The translations under genes and the position numbers were made by a program. Source: Serpula lacrymans var. lacrymans S7.9 (taxonomy: Eukaryota; Basidiomycota; Agaricomycetes; Boletales; Serpulaceae). Taken from it: a stretch of 64,000 bases of DNA. Where the stretch lies: positions 1,106,715-1,170,714 of the forward strand of contig NW_006763296.1 of the NCBI RefSeq assembly GCF_000218685.1. Reading direction: 5' to 3'. Numbering within the stretch: the first letter of the stretch is position 1; the number at the start of each line of letters is the position of its first letter. Of the stretch, positions 12,031 to 24,234 are shown in pieces. The notes beneath the pieces were generated by a model. The model saw only the letters and a list, made by a program, of their open reading frames with translations, was not told the DNA's origin and searched no databases.

Positions 12031-13442
12031 ATGATCTCTTCTGTCCTATCTGTTGCCACTCTTTTGGTCGCGGCCACAACTGCCTTTCCTCTGAATTATT
12101 TTCTCCCTCGAGATCCCTCAGACAGTAAAAGCTGCTTGTCCCTTCGCAACGCATGCAATGCCAATGTAACCGACCTTTCCAACTTTTACAACAATACGGC
12201 CTGCGTGCTTCTCACCGTCTGCAGCTCTCCCACTGAGAACCCAGCTTCGACGCTCAATAGTATGGATGCTCCGGCGACCCAGCCACGCATGACACAAGCG
12301 GTGAGCATACCTGAATTTCGCATTTATCCAGGATTTAAATGTATCTTGCGGCTAGTTCTTCGAAACCTTTTCAGGAGGCTCGGATTCTTTAACCCAGCAA
12401 GCGTATATCGATGCATACTACCACCAGATTTCCATCACTCCGAACGGCACATATCCTGCAAGGTAAATCCATCTAGCCTTTAACGTAATGGTACTAGATT
12501 TAATTATGTATCTAGCGTCAACGATGTCATAACCGACTTCACCAACGTTGCTGCTTGGACAGGTTCCTGTGATTCACTCAACATCCCGTACTCTAACTTT
12601 GCCGTAAGCATTCCCCCTCCCGTTTATCATACGCAACTAGATCTGATGCCTTGATGATATCATCATATAAATATACAGGATTGGCTCGAGTACTCTTCCG
12701 TTCCTGGTGTTTGCCCTGCTGTTGCTTCCTGCGATGCCTCTGTAGCGAACTCGACGACTCCTTGCGTTCCCCAACCCGTCACCGATAACGGCAGTTGCGC
12801 TGAGGTGGCAGCCGAATGCGAGTTGTGGGTAACCGGTGGTCTTTTCCAGAACGAATTTTGTGTACTTGCAAGCATGTGCTATGCTGAGTCTACCACGGAC
12901 GTGTTGATTAAAAAATTGTATCCTTCGTACGTGTCGAATATCCCCACATCGTTGACAGAGCAACGTTTGTCACAAGGCGTAAGTGACTTTGAAATCCCTT
13001 ATTCGCCACTTCTTGATCTTGCTTGAAATAATAGGTCTTCTACAACATTACCCAAGGAGCAGAGACTATGACAGAGCAGAACGTGATTGATGCTTATTAT
13101 GGTGCTTTGGTTCGTGTGATGTCCTCAATGTCCAACGCAACGCTGTACTAATGTGATGCCTAATACAATAGACTGGTACATACCAGAGCCTCGGTGGACC
13201 CTTTGGAGCCGAGACCCCTGGAAAGACCAGCAACAATGGTCCATACCCCACATCGTATGTCTATTATCGTTGACCATGGCTCTTTTCATACTCACATAGT
13301 AATTAGGACTGACTATGTGTCGAACTTCTGGAGCATTATCAGCGCCTGGACAGGCATGTGTGACACTAAAGAAATCCCATACGAGAACCTCGCCGACTAT
13401 CTCACTTACGCCGCTACGAGCGGATACCACCCCACTTGCTGA
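12031..13442 (+). CDS. Secreted cysteine-rich protein with two internal repeats
   Basis: A predicted secreted protein of 352 aa in seven exons (12031-12300, 12356-12462, 12516-12603, 12679-12978, 13035-13109, 13172-13254, 13307-13442). The N-terminus is a clear signal peptide (ISSVLSVATLLVAATTAFP). The mature part is two copies of one unit. Each unit has a paired-Cys segment (ACVLLTVC in unit 1, FCVLASMC in unit 2), a segment with IDAYY, then AWTGSCDSLNIPYSNFADWL in unit 1 matched by AWTGMCDTKEIPYENLADYL in unit 2. Several N-glycosylation sequons (NVT, NNT, NGT, NIT) are present. I recognise no enzyme family; it may be a cell-surface or extracellular binding protein. The exon joins are well supported because both units match across them. 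Confidence 0.75.
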
Positions 13443-14410
13443 TCGTGAGGCTCGGCTCTCTGGACTTTTTTTACTCTTCTATTTTTTTCTTGGGTCTTAT
13501 CCCATTTGGATAATATTCTTTTGAGTATGATATATTCGCTCTCTTACAGCTCACCCTCTTTGTCACCGTCGAAATAATACCTATCGAGAATAAAAATGGA
13601 CACTGAATCTTGTTTGAAACGCTGCAGCTGGTTCACGTATGAATTCGTGACATTGAGTGAATTGTCCATCTATATCGTAGCTTCGTCTTCGGAAATATTG
13701 GTGATGCGCATTAAAGCGTTTCTTGCACTGTGAAATGCTTGGTCTCTAAAATCGGGGCAACCTGGAGGAATTACTATAGGTGGCTGGCACCTTACCGTTA
13801 CCATAAGTTACTGGGCTGCTCAGTGCAGCATCATCACTAATACAAGTACCTACGTCCTCGAGTTATGATGGTCAGGGCTCACGGTAACAAGTGAGATAAT
13901 GACTGCCCTGGTTCCGAGTCGAATTTCTTCACAATAGGCGTACCCGCAACCGCCAAGGTCAATATTTATCGAGAAAGAGGTAGAACCAGTAAGCAAGTAC
14001 TCAATTAGCTCGTCTCTTTGAATTGCCCAGGACTAAGTCAAATGCTAAATCTAATATTCATTATTCGTGTCTTCCCAACTTGTGATCATCATACCACTTA
14101 CACGTGCACGTGCCTGTGACGAGTCGCGACAACTTGAACTCGAAACTCGGCCCGTATGCGATACCAAGTTACATATATTCCAGTAATCAAGCCCAATAAA
14201 AGCCCGCTATCAAAGATGATCATTTCTCTGCAACGGAAAAGAGACAGATGCGACATATAAACTGATTTATTTTTGTACCATATGTGCATGAGACCATCCT
14301 TGTGACCTGTTTCTACTTCTTGACCCCGATAACTCTCCATCGATCTGTTGCAGCAGTTCACCCAGCTTAAAGTTGATAACGCATTACTGGCCCTCTTTCA
14401 ATATAATACC
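13443..14410. other. 970-bp intergenic region
   Basis: Between the secreted-protein gene and the epimerase. It contains only a weak 87-codon minus-strand frame (14361-14098) with one hydrophobic segment, which I did not accept as a gene. No repeats or RNA genes seen. Confidence 0.35.
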
Positions 14411-15422
14411 ATGAAGATCGCTGTCACGGGTTGCAACGGTCGCATAGGTCGACGTGTTGTGCTTGGTGCTCTGAAGCTCAAACACACTGTTATTGGTTTG
14501 GACTGTATCCTAGCTGACGATACAGAATTTCGAGAGGACCCGGGCTTTACTTTCCTTCAAGTCGATCTTAAAGACTTTGACGAAGCGTTGAAGGCATTTA
14601 CAGGATGTGATGCAATTATCCAACTTGCCTCGTTCTCACATCCAGGAGACTATAAAACGGCTACTCACAATAGGTGTGAACGCTTCTTCCTTCCAAGGCC
14701 TGTAATAACAGTTTGGAGTCCTTCTGAAACAGCAATGTTGTGATCACTTGGAATGTCCTGCGCGCAGCCGCTGAGGTGAGTCCGATATTTTGTCCTGAGA
14801 AACTCGCAATACAATCTAGCCCCCACCAGCTGGGCATTACGCGAGTCGCTCAAGCATCATCCGTCAATGTCTATCATGGGGTATTCAGCAAGGAGCCTCA
14901 ATTTGAATACTTCCCTATCGATGAAGATCATCCCTGCCTACCAGACGAACCATATGGTCTTTCTAAAGTGTGAATAATGGTCCTGAAAGTTTGGTCATGT
15001 GAAGCATCTATCTGAAATGAATTCCCAGAATAGCCGAAATGCAAGCTGATACCATTGTACGTCGGTATCCATCGATTCGAGTTGCCAGTATTCGTTTGCA
15101 TTGGTCCCTTCCAACTCGCGCTCGGGCATATCGAAGTAATATGGAACGAGCCAAGGGTGATCTTTGGGGTTACGTTCAGGAGGACTCAACTGCAGAGGCC
15201 TTCCTCCTAGCTGTCACCATGGAGAACGGGAAGTGGTCTGGACATGAGCCGTTTTTGATTGTTGCGCCTCAGACGGCATGTGACATAGACACAAAAACGC
15301 TCATACGTGATTATTGGCCAAATGTGCCACACAAGGATGGGTGGGAGGTTAGTGAGGGTACGGGATTCTATAACTGTAGAAAAGCGGAGCAGCTTTTAGG
15401 ATGGGTACACAAGGACGTGTAG
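14411..15422 (+). CDS. NAD(P)-dependent epimerase/dehydratase (extended SDR)
   Basis: A short-chain dehydrogenase of the extended, epimerase-like class, 279 aa, in four exons (14411-14673, 14733-14775, 14830-14969, 15029-15422). The Rossmann motif is at the very start (VTGCNGRIG, the GxxGxxG nucleotide-binding turn). The catalytic Tyr and Lys are in YGLSK, with the serine of the triad in ASSVNVY. Joins are supported by phase and by the continuous core sequence NVVITWNVLRAAAE/LGITRV. Such enzymes act on nucleotide sugars or small carbonyl compounds; the substrate cannot be told. The gene is convergent with NPR3. Confidence 0.85.
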
Positions 15423-15604
15423 AAGGGTCTTACAACTTCACCAAAGAAAGTGATGCAATATGTTAACTTTCGAGCCCATAAAGTACGCGACGGTGGGTAT
15501 GACACACATAGACGTTGATAGATGAAACACAGGCGAGAAGTTAAATATGTTTCATCGGTATTATTGTTTGAAGACATTCAAAGGTGCAAAGTATGAAGCA
15601 AAAA

Positions 15605-18158
15605 CTATGATGGGTGCAGAAACGTTTGCAACTGACATGTGAAGTTAGACCATAATCGCTTTTAAAGAAGAATCGGATACGCACATATTCTTCATAGTGG
15701 TGAAGCACTTCACGAAGCTGCTTCCTCGATATTTCAGCTCGAAATAAAATTTCGTCGTCAGTTTTTTTACCGTCGAAATATTGATTTATCCTTAATTGAA
15801 ATCATACGTAAGTAAGATGAATTATTGTAGCTATGATACTTACTTTTCAAACCGTCTCGCAATATACTCTTCTTTGCCTTCTGACATCGCCGCTAGCCAC
15901 CTTCTTTCCAGCGGGGTAGCCATGCCGGGATCACTGATCATTGACGGCCAAACGTTATCCTCTCTCGTTCCCCACCCCACATTCTCCTCTTCCGATTCTT
16001 CTTCTTCATACATTTGTCCGTCTTCGTCTTCCACGAACACTGAACCTGACATGTCACTTCCTTTACTTTGTCCAGATTCAGTAGAAGGAAGACGCCTTGA
16101 ATACCGCCGCGCAGTCTTCGGTGAGAGTGAGAGCCACGCGACTCCGGCCATCTCTCTTTTTTCACTCAACCCATTAGACAGCTCATCGCCACTTTCTAGG
16201 AATTTTTGGCTAAGCTGCCGCCCACGAGCACGTTGGCGTTCACGTTGAGATAGTCGCCCTAGCCTGCGCTCGTGAGCAAAACGCACGATTTTCTTCAGCT
16301 CGGACGTAGCCACGATGCGAATACGGAGATGCAACGTGAGCAGAAGCTCATGCTTCAGCATCCATAAAACTACATCGTGGTAAAGCGGGATCAACTCTTT
16401 CGACTGCACTACAGTGGCGAAAAAATGATTATCCGACTGTTTAGAAGTTGCTGTCGACACATTTGAAAGTATCGTTGGTAAATGAGGTATAGATGGATGG
16501 GGAAACTCCCGTTTGAAGTCGATGGATAGGCTGGACAGGCTGAAGATACAGGACAAGATGATGAGAAAACATATTAGATTACATGAAGAGTGAAAATAAC
16601 GGACGAGGCTTCGAATCTTGGAGGCAGAGTAAAAATGGTCTTCAAACCGCTGTGGACGATATCGACAACTTTGGCTCTCCTGTGATGAACCAACCAGCGA
16701 ACGGTGGGATAAATCTGATTCTCAAGGTCCCAATCTAACAGGCTCGCCATATCTGCAAGTCTAGATAACATTATCATTATAAAGGCGTCGTATTAGCGTT
16801 TGGGAAAAGTGTACATACGACAAAGTAACCGATGCAGTCTCCAAGAACTTGATTAGACCTTGTGCCAGTGTCCTCTCTTCCGGCCTCACATGTGGGCCTC
16901 TGAGATTCATGTATGGGTCCAGTCCTTGATCACCATCCAACAGTAGCAAGCTCTTCCAAGGTGCTAAAGCAGGAAGCCGCCACCCGAAGCTCATCTCCCG
17001 TCCCCAAGCTCTCGATTCGTCGTCGTCTTCCTTATAGTCCACGAAGTCAAGGTCATATTCTTCCTCGCTGTGGAGGAGATGATCTAGATATGGCGGAAGC
17101 TGAAGCTCCAAGGGAAGATCGTGTATTGTTATATAGGCCATGGTAGAGGACTGTATAGCTTCATACAAAGTCTTCATGGCCGGGGCTAACGAGGACCTGA
17201 GAAGTGCCTGGGCGTTAAATTCAGAATATGGTTCTCCTAAGTAACCATGAACGGAAGCTCAGATTGAGAAGAGACAATGCGGCGACCTACCCTTGTCAAT
17301 GTACTCGTCCTTTAAGGATACCAGTATGTCACACTCAGCTTCTACGAAATTGGACAACACTTGTTCTTGGAATAACACTGCGGTGACCGTGAAAGCTATC
17401 TGTTCGTATATGACATCAAAATATTTTGCAACATTGCCTGATGCAGAAGAAGATGGGTCGGGTAAATCCAAAACTATCACGAAGTGAAACATTTGTAGCC
17501 AAAGGCTCTGAGCGGGAGGACCTTTCTCTGCGATAGAAGATATCTCGGACTTGCCATCATCTTGCTGAGTTGCATCACGGTTTCTGGAACCTCGACCTCT
17601 GGAACCTGATTTCAACTTCTCAGATTTGAATCGCCATGAGCCATCGGATTCAGCACCGACTGGGTGCCCCAAGAAGACCAGATCATCTATGCGCAGCTCG
17701 AACTTCTGGTGACACAAAGAACGCTGGGGACAGAGCATGCTGGCCAGGAATTCGGAAGAGTAACCAAAGAGATCATGATATGCGTCTGTTTCTTGGGGAT
17801 GATCCAGATCATCGTGGTCGAATGGGGCATCTTTAGATGGAGAATTACGCCCTGAAGAGGAAGCAGCAGAACGAGAGAAGGAGGTGGATCTGTCACGCAG
17901 AGTGGTCGGTCTTTTCCATTCATAGTCATCCATGTCATTCAGCAAAGCTTCGTCTTTTTTTTGCCTGTCCATGATTGAAGAGAATGGATCAGAAAAATTT
18001 GCAGCCCGCCATGGATTATCGAGCTGCAAATTATCAGATGGGGGGCGAGGGCGAGCAAGTCTAGAGGAAGTTTGTGGACACGGAGGCCATCTGAAAACGA
18101 CGCTCGAGCCTTTTGCTGATGAGGTGACCAGCAGAATGGAGAGCAAACTTTCAGCCAT
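15605..18158 (-). CDS. NPR3: NPR3, nitrogen permease regulator 3 (GATOR1/SEACIT subunit)
   Basis: Npr3 (NPRL3 in animals) is part of the SEACIT/GATOR1 complex that inactivates Gtr/Rag GTPases and so TORC1 when amino acids are scarce. The N-terminus has the family start MAESLLSILLVTSSAKGS followed by FRWPP. A longin-like segment (VIVLDLP...NVAKYFDVIYEQIAFTVTA) follows a long Ser-rich loop. Later exons encode DLPLELQLPPYLDHLL and a C-terminal region ending INQYFDGKKTDDEILFR, then RKQLREVLHHYEEY and a last exon LQTFLHPS before the stop at 15607-15605. These last two short exons (about 15794-15696 and 15630-15605) lie downstream of the last long open frame. The acidic, Ser-rich insertion near 15900-16080 is lineage specific. 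The gene is head-to-head with the hydrolase (183 bp). Confidence 0.9.
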
Positions 18159-18341
18159 TTATGCAGCTTTTCCTTTTCGCAGTTTTGGACATGAAAGAAG
18201 ATGAGTGGATGAAGGTTATGCAAAGATACTGATTCCTTGAGTAGCAACTTTAGCGTGAACATTGCAGTATTGAGGTGTCTGGGGTCTACGCGTGGGCTCT
18301 TATTGCTCTAATCCTCTGACCGCCATTACTATTACTCATAA

Positions 18342-19186
18342 ATGGTCAAATTTGTGAGCATGCAAGAGCTTGTTCCGCTGCCTACTGGTGTTTCGCTGGA
18401 AACCGTACGCATATATCCAAACCCAAAACAATCCTCGACCAAGCTCGCAGTGTGCTTGCATCCTTGGTCATGGCTCGGAGGCAACATGAACGATCCGTGA
18501 GTCACCATGACTATTCGACAAAAAACGTGCCCTTTATCGTTCCATGCTCCCCAACTGTCAAAACGTAAAGAGTAATCCATACTCTTGTCCTTCTTCTTCA
18601 AGCAAGGGAATACCATGTAATTTATTACAACTCCCGAGGAGTAGGAAAGTCGACTGGAACGGCGTCATTTACGGGCCAGAGTGAAGCAAACGACCTCAAG
18701 GCCATTGTGCAACTCGCTCTCGAAGAGATACCTAGCATTCAAACAGTAGTATTGGTCGTAAGTCCTTTACTTCCATCGCCAGCTGCTGCATATGTTGACT
18801 TTGTGATCAAGGGATACTCTCATGGATCTCTTATAACTTCACTCCATCCGATACTCCAGCCAAATATCAAGATATGGTATCTTCTGCTGTCATACCCACT
18901 CAGCCCAAGAGGTTTCCTAACTTTGTTCCGATCTAAATCGTACGAGTCAGCACTAAACAACCTTGTTCGACATCCCGACGTCAATATACTTGTCGTATTT
19001 GGCGACAGAGATAATTTCACAAGCGAGTCGAAGTATGATAACTGGACTGAGGCTTTGCAAAAGGAAGCACGAGGTGATGGCACGGGAACGCTGCAAGTCG
19101 TAAAGGTTGCAGGAGCATCCCATTTCTGGGCGTCTGCGGAAGAACGCGGACAGCTGGAACAAGTTGTTGGGGCTTGGTTGCCATAA
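18342..19186 (+). CDS. Alpha/beta-hydrolase
   Basis: An alpha/beta-hydrolase of 238 aa in three exons (18342-18496, 18571-18757, 18812-19186), all in phase. The oxyanion region is LHPWSWLGGNM, a conserved YYNSRGVGKS loop follows, and the nucleophile elbow is GYSHGS (Ser as nucleophile). The acid is likely in FGDRDNF and the catalytic histidine in GASHFW. Proteins of this type in fungi are uncharacterised small esterases or lipases. No signal peptide or membrane segment is seen. The first exon overlaps no other frame and starts 183 bp from NPR3 on the other strand. Confidence 0.8.
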
Positions 19187-19534
19187 AAGCACGCAGGGAC
19201 ATAATTCTGAGATCCCATCGCCTGTAGCCAGCTCGTAGTATACATGTATCTGTACTGTAGTACAATGCTTGACTAGTTTTTGTGGTACATTCCTGTGCGG
19301 TCTTAGCCGTTGTTGACGGCGACGAGCAACCAATAAAGCACTATCGATAGTTGCCAAATGCGGATACAGCTGACTGTAACGTATCCACCACAACATTTCC
19401 GTCGCACTGGCATCGCTGACCCAAAGCCTCGCCTCATCACTGCCGTTTCTTGCCCAGTATCTTTGACCTGCAACTTTGTATATTGTGTCTTTCAGATCTT
19501 TCTTTCGCCTCCCCTTTCACCCTCCTACCACGCC

Positions 19535-21273
19535 ATGTAAGTTTCCGTAGCCATTCACTTGCCACCGTGGCTGCTGTCATTGACAGATTACCTTTGCTTC
19601 CCATTCTTTGCTTCCTTCTCTTTAGGCCTTTGCCTGACGAGCGACCGCGTCAGAGCGTAGCCAATCTTATAGGGCGATTTGAGCAGCAAACTAAAAAGCA
19701 GCCAGCCTCTGCAGCCCCGTCAATCCCACGCAGCTCGAGTGTCGCGTCCCAAATAGTCGGTGATTCAGCAAAAGAAGACATCAAAGAAAGACGGGAATGG
19801 CCTCCCAAACCTGTGGCTTCTGCTGAGAAATCTACCACCACCCCTTCTTCCAATACCACCATGTCTGCCATTCCCTCCTCAAATCCTACTTCTCCGCCAA
19901 ACACTGAGCCCGAGATGATACCTCCTGCGCCATCCAAGGAACTAGCTTCACCGACAAGTCCAACTTCCCGCAAAACTCCAACGGCAGCAAAAGACTTGGA
20001 CCATCCAGCTAAACCAAGATCCAGCATGCGCAGTCCCACATCTCCTGTCAAGGCCCCACATGGCAGATCTTCTATCGCCTCCGCAGCTAGAGCATCCATT
20101 AAATCTCCTGTCAGATCACCGCCCAAGTCCTCTCTCGCCCCATCTACATCGCAGCCAATCAGGCCACAGCACACCGGTCAGTCTGTAGCCTCCAATGCGT
20201 CTACCGTTCGCAGTCCTCCTTCCAGGCCCAAAACTGCCCCATCTACTCCTTCTCGTCCCAAGACACCTGCCGCTCATTCTCCAGCTGTGACCAACCCATC
20301 TCGCCCCAAGACACCTTCGGGCCTTTTCGCACCCACCGCTGCTTCTCTTGCCCGTGCGCGCAATGCTACACCACTTGTCCCGCTGCCCACAAAGAAGACT
20401 ACGCTCAGCAGTAGTGCCGCTGAGCGACTCAGCAAGCCGACGGCTGCTTCGATGTCGAAGATCCGTGGCCCAACTGCTAGCCCTGCTTCTACTCCCCCGA
20501 AAGTGGCCAAGGTATCCTCGGCGGGCGCAGCTGGGCATACCTCGACGAGGGGTCCTTCAAAGTTAAGAGTGGGGCTGGCACCTGCTAGGATAAAAGAAGC
20601 GAAAGAAAGAGAGGCGGCAAAACGAGCTGCAGCTAATGCGACGTCACATGCTGAGAAAGCTCCTCTTAGTCATCCTGAAGCTGAGGTTGACGAGCATCTC
20701 GTTGTTGAAGAACATCATGCGAATGGAAATGGACACGAAGAAGAGAAATATGCTCATTTGTCTGTACTTGAGCCTGAAGAGTTGACAGATGTTGACCCTC
20801 AGGAGCACCACCTCCACGAAGAACATTCGAAGGTCCTTAGCGAGCATGTTGAACATATATCATTGGAAACAACTGAAGCAGGTGCCGCGTTGGATTCAGA
20901 GGAGCATCCAGTAGAAATCCTACAAGCACTAGAAGCTATGGAAGCCGATGAAGCTTCAGGATCTTCCATCTCCCACCCAACCGCCGTCGGATCCCCAGAT
21001 CACGGAGAAAGTAGCCATGAACACGATGAGGTGGAAAGCGTAGCCGTAGTTCATGATGATCCCTCCGCACCCCAATCCCCTGAGGAGGAAGATGTATTTT
21101 CAGCGACGCCCGACGTCGACGTCGTACGTGTCGACGAAGTTAAATCTCGGCAAGCTGGAAACGATCTGGAGGACATGGTGACTTTGCTAGAGTCTAGTGT
21201 GCCCGTCCTCTCTACCAAGCCTCGCCCCCAAAGCATCGCTACCATCCCCGACGAGTACGAGATTGATGAGTGA
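19535..21273 (+). CDS. Pro/Ser/Thr-rich disordered protein with split start codon
   Basis: A 549-aa low-complexity protein. The reading frame of the long exon (19626-21273) has no suitable Met near the conserved N-terminal motif SVANLIGRFEQQTK. However an exon ending ...CCAT at 19536 before a GTAAGT donor, joined to G at 19626 after TTTAG, makes ATG followed by CCTTTGCCTGACGAG (MPLPDERPRQ). The start codon is therefore split AT|G by the intron (19537-19625). The middle is rich in Ser-Pro and Thr-Pro (about residues 50-330), and the C-terminal third is very acidic with His/Glu runs. No folded domain is recognised. It could be a cytoskeletal or cell-polarity scaffold, but that is only a guess from composition. 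Confidence 0.7.
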
Positions 21274-21983
21274 TCAACAAGCTGATGGCAGTGTTCAGCT
21301 GTATATACACAAAAAAAGTTAACATAAAGATGATTGGTTCAGTAAAGAATGCCGACTGCACCCTCTACTGATTTCATTTTGTTATATACTTTGGACGGTG
21401 AGTCTTTCCACTTGATAAATGATTTCGTATCTTACGCCTATTCAATTTCTCAGCATCTCTACGTCATCCACACTCTCTAGTTTATCACGTTCTTTTAGTC
21501 CTGGTATTTCTTTGTTACCTGGTGGTTGTTTCAAATTCCTAGTTTTCCTTTCACTGTCTTCTGCTTTCAAGTTCTGTTCTACCCTTCTTTACATCCATTG
21601 GGCCATTTGTGACTCGCATCTTTTTCTCGTATTCCCTTCTAGGTTTTTTTACCCTACCATGAACCTCTCTCATAAGCTTATAGACTCTGGAGATAAGTTT
21701 TCATAACAGTATACCCTGTGCGCATTCTTTTTTACATAAAGGAAAGGTAGCAATCGAGTCCCCGTTGAAAACAGTTTAAAGCGTAAGTAAAGGAAAAACA
21801 GGTCAGGGTGCGAAATCGTTGCACCAGTGTTTGAAGAAAACTACATGATGATATCATAATCCGTAAATAAACAGTGCAAAATCGTCTGAACAACAAATAC
21901 AAGGCAGTGCACAAAAGAACAAGGAAGAATCATAAGAATAAAACCAAAATAACAATAAAATGACAAAACAACCTAGGTTACAT
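21274..21983. other. 710-bp tail-to-tail intergenic region
   Basis: Lies between convergent stop codons, AT-rich with T-runs on the plus strand and A-runs towards the SRA gene. Likely both 3' UTRs. No gene seen. Confidence 0.4.
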
Positions 21984-23029
21984 TCAGCGAGCTCGTTTGG
22001 CAGCCTTCTCAACATCCTTGAGCATGCTCAGGGTCATCCTTCTGAATGGTATATTCACAGTACCATCCTCTTTGAATCTCTGTAATAGATAACAAGTGAG
22101 GTTATGAGTATGTATTATATAGGACCACACTTACCCTCAAATGAAACTTGCACATCATAAAGCCCGACTTGCCACGTTCTAGCTTAGCCTGTAATGAAGA
22201 TAAGGTTAGGTGCTCAGGGTGATGCAGTATCACCAAGTACCTCATCCACAATGTAAAGTCCGTCATAGCGGTAGCTAGGATATGATTAGTTAGGATAGAA
22301 TGGCAGCAAACGCGAATCGACTTACCCTTTCGCAGGAGTGTAGCGATTCGATTTATCTTGGCCTCGAATAACACGTACTGGACGCCTGGTCTCCGACGAT
22401 ATCTAGGAATAGCCGTAAGGATAGCGGCTCTCACAGCGCACGAGTCTGTATAATTACCTGCAACGCTCTGTTATAAGAATACTCGAAGGTCTGATCTTCA
22501 ATTTGCTCCTGCTCAAAAGTCATGTTAGGTAACAACAACTAGAACAAAATTGACCGGGAAGATCATACTCCAGAGTCATTGCGTCCTCCTTGAGCGAATA
22601 TAAGTTATCGATGACCTCTGCTTGGCTAGAGCGTATAGATACGCACCTGCTCCTGTGTAGATACTATTAAATAGAATTAAGGTTCAATCAGTTAACTAGT
22701 AACGATATCCAACTAATGAGAATCAAGCTACGCACATAGTATCTCCATTATCTTGGTCGTCTTCGTAGCCGCCAGAAATGACAATTGAGTATGCACCTTC
22801 TCGTGCATTGCCACAAATCCCGGCTTGCGTGGATGCATGTACTTTAGCTCTTGCACATGCCACACTGCAACACGTCAGAATAGGTTTCAGACGGATTACT
22901 ACATATACATACCGTGAAGGCCAAGTGGTGAACACATCGACGCCAGGAATGTGCCCGAAAGTTCGACTCCTGAATGAGACTCAGATACGATAAACGAGAA
23001 AAGGAACAGAATACTTGCGAGACAGACAT
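21984..23029 (-). CDS. Stand-alone SRA-YDG domain protein
   Basis: A protein of about 190 aa made almost wholly of one SRA-YDG domain. SRA domains flip out and bind methylated cytosine, often in hemimethylated DNA. Ten exons can be joined in frame. Seen in order: FGHIPGVDVFTTWPSR, the AREGAYSIVISGGYEDD core, IYTGAG, GGRNDSG, YSYNRALQ, VRVIRGQDKSNRYTP, the namesake YRYDGLYIV, then GFMMCKFHL and a basic tail. There is no RING or PHD domain as in UHRF1. Exon 4 (22663-22647) is 17 nt and exon 5 (22588-22569) is 20 nt. The first coding exon is only 11 nt and its intron seems to begin GCAAGT at 23018-23013; a GT donor would break the frame. The stop is at 21986-21984. Confidence 0.85.
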
Positions 23030-23404
23030 AATTTTCTGGGCTATTCGTCTGGAAATTCTGTGGTAATACTGGTTTTCAGTGTGTCCTTGTAAAGAGATGA
23101 GGGTTCGCGCCAAAATCACGTTCTTGGGGACGCGACGCGACGAAATGCTTTATATTATGGATCGACAGGGTCAAACACAGACAAATAAGAGTACGTGAGG
23201 CTGAGTCATCGAGCGGTGTATTTGACTCGGACAATGCCGAGCCCGAGTCAGCGTGTTAGGGGCATGGTAAGAGACTACCGACTAGTATCTAGACAAAGGT
23301 CTTATCCAGATCCGCAATTTCGCATGGTGTAAAATCGTATTTCTGACTCGACCTCGAACACATATATTTATATCCAATCTGTTGTAATAATCCTGATGTA
23401 ACGA
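23030..23404. other. Intergenic region between SRA and NAT9 genes
   Basis: Promoter of the SRA gene and 3' end of the acetyltransferase gene. Contains no visible gene. Confidence 0.35.
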
Positions 23405-24234
23405 TCAGTCGAGAGCCCTTACAAAACGCATCTCAACTTCTTGGAACACATCTACCGTTTTGACAACTTCAAAACCGAGTCGTCTAAACAAAGCGATACT
23501 AGGTGCATTGGATTGAGATATCCGTACCACCAGAAACGAGGGTTTTATTGGTAATGGGACGGGCGGAGGCGGTACATCGGGAGCCAAAGGTGAGCAGGAA
23601 AATGTGGATGCTGCGCCTGTTGCAAAACTCAGCATTAACTGGAGCGCTTCACATGCAAAACCCTGTTGCCGATAAGCAGCTTCTGCAGGCCAGATTTAAG
23701 TTGTATTTATGGTATCACAGTGTTTCTGACCCACCCGCTATCATGATTTCTACTTCCGCTTCAAAGTCTTCATCGTTTGGGTCTCCTTTAAGAAAGAGAT
23801 TCACGTCACCAACCATTGGCATGGCCGAGGTCTCAACGTCTTGTTGGTTTGCCAAAATAATGAAGGTAAGTTCTAGATTTTGCGAGTAACATAATCAGAC
23901 ACCCGGAATCAACAGAAGATTTGAAGATCCACGATTTTCTCACTGTCATTGTCTTCTCGCCATTTATCTCAGAGAAGGTCATCATCGTGACTTGCACTTT
24001 ATCCCATTAGGAATACATACTCTGCATTGCGTATTCTTCCTCTAATGTGAGCGGTTCACTGGCTGTGAGTGCTTGCAGAACTGGGTCGGTCATCCACTTG
24101 TGATACATCTATTACACGATGAAAATGAAAGAGAGATTATCTGATACAAGAAATGTTTATATTACCTCTACGTGTTTGCGGCTATATGGTACTAACACCA
24201 CCTTCCTTCCAACTATAATTGCGTCTGTAATCAT
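23405..24234 (-). CDS. GNAT acetyltransferase, NAT9-like
   Basis: A GCN5-related N-acetyltransferase of the NAT9 (N-acetyltransferase 9) type. From the start, exon 1 gives the family N-terminus (IIVGRKVVLVPYSRKHVE). The middle exons include MVGDVNLFL and EVEIMIA. The last exon contains the acetyl-CoA-binding region (AYRQQGFACEALQLMLSFA, the motif A loop) and ends with a typical GNAT strand, FRRLGFEVVKTVDVFQEVEM. About four introns are present. NAT9 proteins act on still unclear protein substrates. The gene is head-to-head with the mini-protein gene, 238 bp apart. Exons between 24190 and 23900 were joined only roughly. Confidence 0.8.

Noticed and set aside
14098..14361. 87-codon minus-strand frame with one hydrophobic segment
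   Set aside because: No family similarity, no codon character beyond chance, and no splice or neighbour evidence.
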